From the NCBI GenBank assembly GCA_003133425.1, contig PKXI01000011.1:22074-34923 (forward strand): a DNA stretch of 12,850 nucleotides, written 5' to 3'. The DNA comes from Acidobacteriaceae bacterium. GTDB taxonomy: Bacteria; Acidobacteriota; Terriglobia; Terriglobales; Acidobacteriaceae. The notes beneath the pieces are model-generated. The model was not told where the DNA came from. It ran no database searches and saw nothing but the letters and a program-made list of their open reading frames with translations. The translations under genes were made by a program, and so were the position numbers. Below, piece after piece: positions 8,246-12,850 of the stretch; the stretch's first letter is position 1; the number at the start of each line of letters is the position of its first letter.

Positions 8246-8291
8246 TGGAGCGGGAGACCGGGATCGAACCGGCGACATTCAGCTTGGGAAG
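8246..8291 (-). tRNA. 3' fragment of tRNA-Gly(CCC): probable attachment-site scar
   Basis: On the minus strand this reads as the 3' half of a tRNA. It has the anticodon loop TTCCCAA (anticodon CCC, glycine), the 3' anticodon stem GCTGA, a variable loop, and a T-arm with stem GCCGG/CCGGT around TTCGATC. It ends with the acceptor strand CTCCCGC, discriminator T and an encoded CCA. The matching 5' acceptor GCGGGAG, the D-arm and the 5' anticodon stem are absent: identity to a tRNA stops at the anticodon loop, and the bases before it do not pair with GCTGA. Such 46-base fragments are typical of the att copy left at the distal end of an element that integrated into a tRNA gene. With the CCA end facing left, the element should lie to the right and the intact tRNA-Gly beyond the window. 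Confidence 0.8.
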
Positions 8292-8301
8292 ATGGACGTA
8301 A

Positions 8302-8499
8302 ATTGCAAACAAAGAACATAGCGGATTCTCGTACTTCATTCTGGCGATTGAATATACGGCAAATCCGAAAACGGCTACGGCAGATTTCTTAACGGTGTTC
8401 AAACAGCACTACTCAGTCACAAAGCTCGCCCCGGAGAATTGGCGAATCACCGAGGGCTTCCCAACACGGCTATTTTTGCCCAACGCATCGAAAAGGTAA
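8302..8499 (+). pseudogene. Possible C-terminal gene remnant next to the tRNA scar
   Basis: One plus frame stays open for 65 codons from just right of the tRNA fragment to a TAA at 8497-8499, without a usable ATG at its beginning. Its composition looks protein-like (for example FSYFILAIEY and LAPENWRITEGFPTRLF), but I recognise no family. It could be the tail of a gene truncated when the element junction formed. A chance open frame of this length is also quite possible. Confidence 0.25.
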
Positions 8500-8542
8500 A
8501 ATTAGTGTGCTTTGGAGCTCCGTTACCCTCAGCACCGCTCCT

Positions 8543-8574
8543 CACATACGGTAAGGATTCGTGTTGGATTGTCA
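8543..8574 (+). repeat. Left copy of inverted repeat flanking the ATPase gene
   Basis: This 32-base segment matches the reverse complement of 9547-9578 at 28 positions. The core TAAGGATTCGTGTTGGATTG (8552-8571) is identical over 20 bases. At the outer edge of the core it reads ACGGTAAG, which fits the inner ACG-N-TAAG box of Tn3-family terminal repeats in the orientation expected for a left end. The preceding bases do not start with the usual GGGG, and the outer halves of the two copies do not match, so a true Tn3 terminus is not shown. Confidence 0.7.
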
Positions 8575-8605
8575 CACTCGCGCCGTGACCGAGGATAGAT
8601 GACGG

Positions 8606-8649
8606 CATTCCGGCTGCAACGGAAGAGTAGCCGGGATCCTCCCGGAATG
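8606..8649. repeat. Overlapping inverted repeats upstream of the ATPase promoter
   Basis: CATTCCGG (8606-8613) pairs perfectly with CCGGAATG (8642-8649). A second perfect dyad, CCGGGA-TCC-TCCCGG (8631-8645), uses part of the same right arm, so the two pairings are mutually exclusive. No T-run follows. They lie just upstream of the putative -35 of the ATPase gene and may be binding sites or a weak terminator of incoming transcription. Confidence 0.35.
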
Positions 8650-8656
8650 GCTCGAA

Positions 8657-8693
8657 TTGACCTCGCCCTAGTTCGTGAACGTATCCTGTTCAC
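8657..8693 (+). promoter_or_regulatory. Putative promoter and operator dyad of the ATPase gene
   Basis: TTGACC (8657-8662) and TATCCT (8682-8687) form a plausible -35/-10 pair with a longish 19-base spacer. Transcription would start close to the ATG at 8694, and no Shine-Dalgarno precedes it, so the message may be leaderless. A perfect dyad, GTGAAC-N7-GTTCAC (8675-8693), encloses the -10 and ends at the base before the start codon. That is a good place for a repressor to block RNA polymerase. Confidence 0.45.
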
Positions 8694-9443
8694 ATGACGG
8701 AAGTCCCCTACCTGCTAGGTCTGAAACTTGTGCCGGAACGTCTGTCTTCGACCGAGAGTTTCCCGTTCAATCTGAGCTTTATTCCAACCTTGGACCTTCA
8801 TTTCAAAGCGCCGGTCACCTTTTTCGTTGGGGAGAACGGCAGCGGTAAATCTACGCTCCTTGAGGCAATTGCATCCTTTTGTAGACTGCCGGTTTCGGGT
8901 GGTGGCCGGAACGAGCTTTCCGCAGGGCACGCCTCAGAGTACGACAGTTCGCTTTCTAAAGCTCTTCGACCTTCCTTTCGTCGCCAACCCAGAGACAGAT
9001 TCTTCTTAAGGGCGGAATTCGTGGCCCACTTCGCGTCTCTGCTCGATGATCGTAAGTCGGACCCTGAGTTCCTTGGCGATCCATACGCGAGATATGGTGG
9101 GCGATCCCTGCACAAGCAGTCGCATGGAGAAGCGTTCTTGGCAGTTCTCCAGAATCGAATCCGTGACGGCGTCTTTCTGCTCGACGAGCCAGAGTCTGCA
9201 CTGTCACCGCAGCGGCAACTTGCCCTACTTCTATTAATCCACGAGTTGATCGAGCAAGGGAAGTCACAATTCATTATTGCCACCCACTCGCCATTGTTGA
9301 TGACTTATCCCGGAGCACAAATCATCTACTTCGACAGGCCGGAGCTTTCCTCAATTTCAATTGAAGAGACCGCCCACTACCAGATAACACGCGGGATGCT
9401 TGCTGACCCGTCGAGATACTGGAATTACCTCCTCGGCGCCTAG
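8694..9443 (+). CDS. Predicted AAA/ABC-type ATPase (COG3910-like)
   Basis: A 249-residue single-domain ATPase of the RecF/SMC/ABC class. Visible motifs are Walker A GENGSGKST (46-54), an ABC-signature-like KQSHGEA (141-147), Walker B VFLLDEPE (160-167) with its catalytic glutamate, and the switch histidine in ATHSP (196-200). The order, the length and phrases such as FFVGENGSGKSTLLEAIA and SPQRQLALL match the COG3910 group of stand-alone predicted ATPases, whose cellular role is poorly known. There is no membrane segment, so it is cytosolic; no transporter or nuclease partner is adjacent. The ATG at 8694 is the only sensible start, because a TGA closes the frame 18 bases upstream. It has no Shine-Dalgarno. 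The gene is alone on its strand, framed by inverted repeats and next to a Tn3 element, which suggests it travels as cargo. A defence or stress function is possible but not shown. Confidence 0.85.
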   Translation: MTEVPYLLGLKLVPERLSSTESFPFNLSFIPTLDLHFKAPVTFFVGENGSGKSTLLEAIASFCRLPVSGGGRNELSAGHASEYDSSLSKALRPSFRRQPRDRFFLRAEFVAHFASLLDDRKSDPEFLGDPYARYGGRSLHKQSHGEAFLAVLQNRIRDGVFLLDEPESALSPQRQLALLLLIHELIEQGKSQFIIATHSPLLMTYPGAQIIYFDRPELSSISIEETAHYQITRGMLADPSRYWNYLLGA

Positions 9444-9546
9444 CCCCTTTTGCATTCTGGGCTGCTGGTCGGCTATTCGTCCCTATGCCAATTCTCGCCC
9501 GGGAAGCAACCAAGTGATGCCAAGAATGGCAATACGCTCGTCGCAT

Positions 9547-9578
9547 TGGCAATCCAACACGAATCCTTATCGTGAGTG
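9547..9578 (-). repeat. Right copy of inverted repeat flanking the ATPase gene
   Basis: Reverse-complement partner of 8543-8574, with the identical 20-base core at 9550-9569. It lies 103 bases beyond the ATPase stop and contains the stop codon and last codons of the resolvase gene. On the minus strand it also carries an ACG-N-TAAG box (ACGATAAG), but facing the ATPase gene rather than the transposon. It is therefore not the expected left terminus of the Tn3 element. Confidence 0.7.
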
Positions 9579-10178
9579 CTCCTGGCCAGGGGCCATGTTT
9601 CGCTGCTGAGCAAGATAGCTGAAAAATATCCTTCTTCCGACACCAACCACCTTGCAGACCTCATTGGCAGTCTTGCCGGAGTTTTCATAGAGCACTTTCG
9701 CGTCTCTCAGTTTCAAGACATCGGTTCGCGGCCGCCCGCCGGTCTTTCCTCGCGCCTTTGCCGATGCCCGGCCGGAGGCAGCGCGCTCGGCGCGAAGTTC
9801 GCGTTCCATTTGGTGAATCGCGCCCATCATCGACAGGAAGCAGCGACCGGTAGCGGTGCTTGTATCGATGTTCTCGCGCAAAGAGACCAGATTTACCTGC
9901 CTCTGCTCTAGCAGTTGCGCAGTTTCCAGTAGATGCATCAAGGAACGCGTCATGCGGCTCAATTCCGTCACGACCAGTGTGTCGCCGGGACGAACATACT
10001 CGATGAGCTGATCCCAGCCAGGTCGATTCATGCGGGAGCCCGTCATCTTATCGGAAAAAGTCTTCTTGCAGCCCGCCTTTTGCAAGGAGTCCACTTGCGA
10101 ATCCAGATTTTGGCCGATGCTGCTGACGCGTGCATAGCCGATCCGGTTATTTGAAATGTTGTTTGCGGAAGATTCCAT
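9567..10178 (-). CDS. tnpR: Tn3-family serine resolvase (TnpR)
   Basis: A 203-residue small serine recombinase. The N-terminal catalytic domain starts with IGYARVSS (13-20), where S19 corresponds to the nucleophile Ser10 of gamma-delta resolvase. The block TELSRMTRS (71-79) supplies the active-site arginines, and MMGAIHQMERELRAER (117-132) starts the long dimer helix. The C-terminal GGRPR and a helix-turn-helix (about 168-190) bind DNA. It would resolve cointegrates at the res site between itself and tnpA, and usually represses both genes. I chose the ATG at 10178 because the 36 extra residues of the longer frame (from 10286) would run through the res-like region and are unrelated to resolvases. 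No strong Shine-Dalgarno is seen. It is divergent from tnpA, as in Tn3 itself. The product appears intact; its last codons overlap the right inverted repeat. Confidence 0.9.
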   Translation of the reverse strand: MESSANNISNNRIGYARVSSIGQNLDSQVDSLQKAGCKKTFSDKMTGSRMNRPGWDQLIEYVRPGDTLVVTELSRMTRSLMHLLETAQLLEQRQVNLVSLRENIDTSTATGRCFLSMMGAIHQMERELRAERAASGRASAKARGKTGGRPRTDVLKLRDAKVLYENSGKTANEVCKVVGVGRRIFFSYLAQQRNMAPGQEHSR

Positions 10179-10179
10179 A

Positions 10180-10311
10180 GTGCAGAAAGGTAACAGGTAT
10201 CGATGGAAGATGCACGTTGATTTTCGCAAAGGTTTTTGCACAGGTAGCCCTGCTGCGGATACCATGAAATGGCATCTCCACCCCACCGTGCGAAAAGTCT
10301 ACTTTTTGCAC
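10180..10311. promoter_or_regulatory. Probable res site of the transposon
   Basis: The space between tnpR and tnpA contains repeated half-sites resembling GTGCRAAAA. GTGCGAAAA-N6-TTTTTGCAC forms an almost perfect dyad at 10288-10311. TGCAC at 10211-10215 pairs with GTGCA at 10180-10184. Further half-sites are TTTTCGCA (10221-10228) and TTTTTGCAC (10233-10241). This fits the multi-subsite layout of Tn3-type res regions, which normally also hold both promoters. Subsite boundaries are by eye. Confidence 0.5.
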
Positions 10312-10331
10312 TCCCTGAAAGCCGCTCGCGC

Positions 10332-12850
10332 ATGGCACGTGACGCCCGTCTGTCGATCCTGACCGCCCAGGAGGTCAACGATCTTTACGGCTTGCCCCGC
10401 TTTACCGAAGACGATCGCCGCCTGCACTTCGATCTGAGCCCGGTGGAACTGGATCTGGTCCACGGCGTGTACACGATCTCCGTGGCGGTTCACCTGGTCC
10501 TTCAGCTTGGATACTTCAAGGCCAAACGACAATTCTTCGTCTTTGAGCCAGAAGCTGTGACAGACGACGTAGAGCACATTCTTCGCCGCTATTTCCCGGA
10601 TCGGCGTCTCGCTGAAATCAACGTGTTATCGAAACCTACTCGTCTGGAACAGCAGAAAATCATTCTCAAGCTGTTCGACTATCGGATCTGCGATGCCGCC
10701 GCCAAGACAGACCTGGAACAGAAAGCGCGGCGCGTGGCGATGCTGTCGACGCAGCCAATTTTCATTCTGCGCGAGGTCTTGCAGTACCTGGTTCATCAGC
10801 GTGTCGTAGTTCCTGGCTACACGTACATGCAGAGCATGGTCGGGCAAGCTGTCTCCGGCGAACGGTTGCGCATCACCCGCCTGCTCGGTCGAGCGCTGAC
10901 CCCGGAAGTTGAGCGCCAGTTGGAGGCACTCCTCGATGCCGACGAGGGCATGTACCGGATCAGCCTGCTTAAACACGAACCCAAAGACTTCAGTTATGGC
11001 GAGCTGCGCCAGGAAGTGGAGCGCCGCAAGTTCTTCCAGCCACTGTTTGAGTTCGGCCAGACCTTTTTGGCGTCGGCCGGCCTGTCCAACGAGAGCGTGA
11101 AATACTATGCCTCGCTGGTCCAGTTCTACACCGTCTACAAGCTACAGCGGATGGCCGCCCCGACGGTCCGCCTGTATCTGTTGTGTTTCGCCGCGCACCG
11201 GTTCCGGCAGATCAACGACAACCTGATCGAGGCCTTCATCCATCTCATTGACCAGTACGAGCTGGAGGCCAAGCTCGCGGCCGAGGCAGCCGCTCTGAAA
11301 GCGATGACGGAAGCAAGCACTAATCTGAAGGCCGGCGGGCAGGTCCTGAACCTGTTTCTCGATCCATCAATTGCCGACTGGACTCCCTTTTCCATGGTCA
11401 GGCAGAAGGCGTTCTCTTTACTTAATCCTGAACGCTTTGCTCAGGTCTCGGACTACATGCAGAAAATTGAGTTCGACAGGACCGGCTTTGAATGGGCCTA
11501 CTACGGCACTCTCCACTTCAAGTTCAAACTCAACCTGCGGCATTTGTTTTGCAACTTGGATTTTGCCGGCTTGGTCGAGGACGCGCCGCTGCTCGAAGCG
11601 GTGACCTTCTTGCAGAATCTCCTCCACGAGGGCAAATCACTGCGGCAGTCGCCTCCTGCCGACTTCCCGACAGGCGTTATTGCCAAAGGGTGCAGCGCTA
11701 CATGTACACCGCGGCTGAAAAACGCAAAGATAAGCGTCTGGACGTTGATCGCTACGAGTTCCTTGTCTATCGCCAGCTTCGCAATGCACTGGAGGCAGGC
11801 AACGTGTATGTCCGCGACAGCAACGATTTCCGCAGCTTCGAGGACGATCTGATCAGCGCCGAGCGTTGGAAGGACAAGGACGCCGTGCTGCGCGAGATTG
11901 GCTCTCCAGTCTTACTGGCGCCGATCGAGGAAACGCTCACCGCCTTGCACGCAGAACTGGAAGAAAAGTACGAGCGCGTCAATCGGCGCATCGAGAACGG
12001 CGAGAACAAACACGTCAAAATCACCGGCACCGGCGATAAGCGCCGCTGGTCGCTGGTCTATCCCACGGAAGAGGAGCCCATCAATAGTCCGTTCTATGGC
12101 CATTTGCCGGGTATTGGCGTTGCCGATCTCTTGCAATTCGTTGCCGAAAAGACTGGCTTCTTGAGCGCGTTTACTCACGTCCTGGGCCGTTACGTGAAAC
12201 AGGAGGCCGATCCGCGCCATGTCCTTGCCTGCGTCGTCGCAATGGGGACCAACATGGGCCTTTGGAAGATGGCGGAGGTCTCCGGTCTCGGTTACTCGGC
12301 GCTTGTGACGACGGCGCGCAATTTTCTGCGGGCGGAGACGCTGCACACCGGCAACGACGAGATCGCCAATGCCACTGCCGCGCTGTCCATGTTCGACCAG
12401 TACGACATCGATGATCTGAAGCATTCCAGCAGCGACGGCCAGCGCATCGAAACCCAGATCCACACCATCAATGCCCGGCACGGTAGCAAATACTTTGGAT
12501 TGAAGAAAGGCGTGAGCGCCTACACACTGGTCGCCAACCATGTGCCATGCAACGCGCGCATCATCGGCACCCACGAGCACGAGTCGCATTTCGTCTTCGA
12601 TATCCTGCACAACAACACGACCGACATCCGCCCGGAGCGGCATTCCACCGACACCCACGGCGGCAACCAGGTGAACTTCTTCCTGCTTTTCTGCGACGGC
12701 TACCAGTTCGCGCCGCGCTATCGCGACCTACACAAGAAAATGGCCAGTCTGGTCGGCTTCCAGCATCCGAACCACTATGTCCACTACCTGATCAAGCCGG
12801 CGCGCAAGACCTTCGACGCGTTGATCGTCAAGGAATCCTATGAGAGGGGA
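10332..12850 (+). pseudogene. tnpA: Tn3-family transposase TnpA, frameshifted, 3' end off the window
   Basis: The transposase frame starts at ATG 10332. A longer frame from 10269 would run through a res-like dyad, so the shorter start is preferred. The N-terminus has a DUF4158-like DNA-binding region. After 452 codons the reading frame breaks near 11685-11690. Upstream reads FPTGVIAK; the continuation, starting VQRYMYTAAEKR, lies in the -1 frame and runs 387 codons without a stop to base 12850. Restoring one base inside CCAAAGGG would give the expected K-R-V-Q-R junction. The DDE catalytic core is present as far as the window goes: the first Asp in SSDGQ (12434-12436) and the second in STDTHG (12650-12652). 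The catalytic Glu would lie beyond the edge, in the remaining 130-150 residues of a normal TnpA. The break does not form a good slippery heptamer, so inactivation or a sequencing error is likelier than programmed frameshifting. Confidence 0.88.

Larger units (their letters stand above)
9567..12850. mobile_element. Tn3-family transposon, right part outside the window
   Basis: Divergent tnpR (minus) and tnpA (plus) with a res-like region between them give the class II (Tn3) layout. The left terminal repeat could not be identified. Between 9444 and 9566 no GGGG-to-TAAG 38-base repeat is present; the nearest resemblance is a GGG at 9501 with TACGCT at 9533. A box matching the inner terminal motif lies farther left at 8548-8555, so the element could include the ATPase gene as a passenger. 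The right end and the target duplication are off the edge. Confidence 0.8.

Noticed and set aside
8217..8402. Minus-strand 61-codon frame containing VAGSIPVSRS
   Set aside because: It is a translation through the tRNA-Gly fragment; this kind of phrase is a well-known false product of tRNA DNA.
8798..9283. 161-codon minus frame opposite the ATPase gene
   Set aside because: It is antisense to all the ATPase motifs and has no recognisable domain.
9501..9541. Candidate left terminal repeat of the Tn3 element (GGG ... TACGCT)
   Set aside because: It lacks GGGG at the outside and TAAG at the inside, and no partner end is in the window to compare.
12547..12843. 98-codon plus frame near the right edge
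   Set aside because: It is a frame shadow inside the catalytic core of tnpA, which reads cleanly in another frame.

Overview
The window looks like chromosomal DNA of a Gram-negative soil-type bacterium, possibly of the Acidobacteria. That placement rests on the style of the polysaccharide export genes and the moderate GC content, and no rRNA or housekeeping marker confirms it. The left half is a piece of a polysaccharide (capsule or exopolysaccharide) locus read entirely on the minus strand. The right half is a mobile-DNA region that begins at a tRNA gene scar.

Left region (about 1-7100). In transcription order on the minus strand there is a small ribbon-helix-helix protein (6821-7093), a long Wza-like outer-membrane export protein with several SLBB repeats (3858-6617), a decayed stretch resembling the 3' part of that same gene (about 3490-3857), a Wzz/GumC-type chain-length protein (2122-3387, probable TTG start), a multi-spanning O-antigen polymerase/ligase-like protein (623-1894), and the N-terminal part of a glycosyltransferase running off the left edge (1-519). 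Together they would attach sugars to a lipid carrier, polymerise the repeat units, control chain length and export the polymer across the outer membrane. No flippase or tyrosine kinase lies inside the window.

Middle (7094-8245). About 1.15 kb has no convincing gene. It contains an AT-rich promoter-like patch followed by two small palindromes. At 8246-8291 lies the 3' part of a tRNA-Gly (anticodon CCC, minus strand), from the anticodon loop to an encoded CCA, with no 5' half beside it. This is what remains at the far end of an element that integrated into a tRNA gene. Its orientation puts the element on the right-hand side.

Right region (8292-12850). A possible gene remnant (8302-8499) is followed by a single AAA/ABC-type ATPase of the COG3910 kind (8694-9443). 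A perfect dyad overlaps the putative -10 of this gene, which has no Shine-Dalgarno and may be leaderless. The ATPase gene is framed by a pair of inverted repeats (8543-8574 and 9547-9578, 20 bases identical at the core). Next comes a Tn3-family transposon: a serine resolvase gene (minus), a res-like region with dyads, and a divergent tnpA (plus) that has a one-base frameshift near 11685-11690 and runs off the right edge before its catalytic glutamate. The most unusual arrangement is the ATPase gene between inverted repeats, inside an apparent tRNA-Gly-integrated island and next to a Tn3 element.
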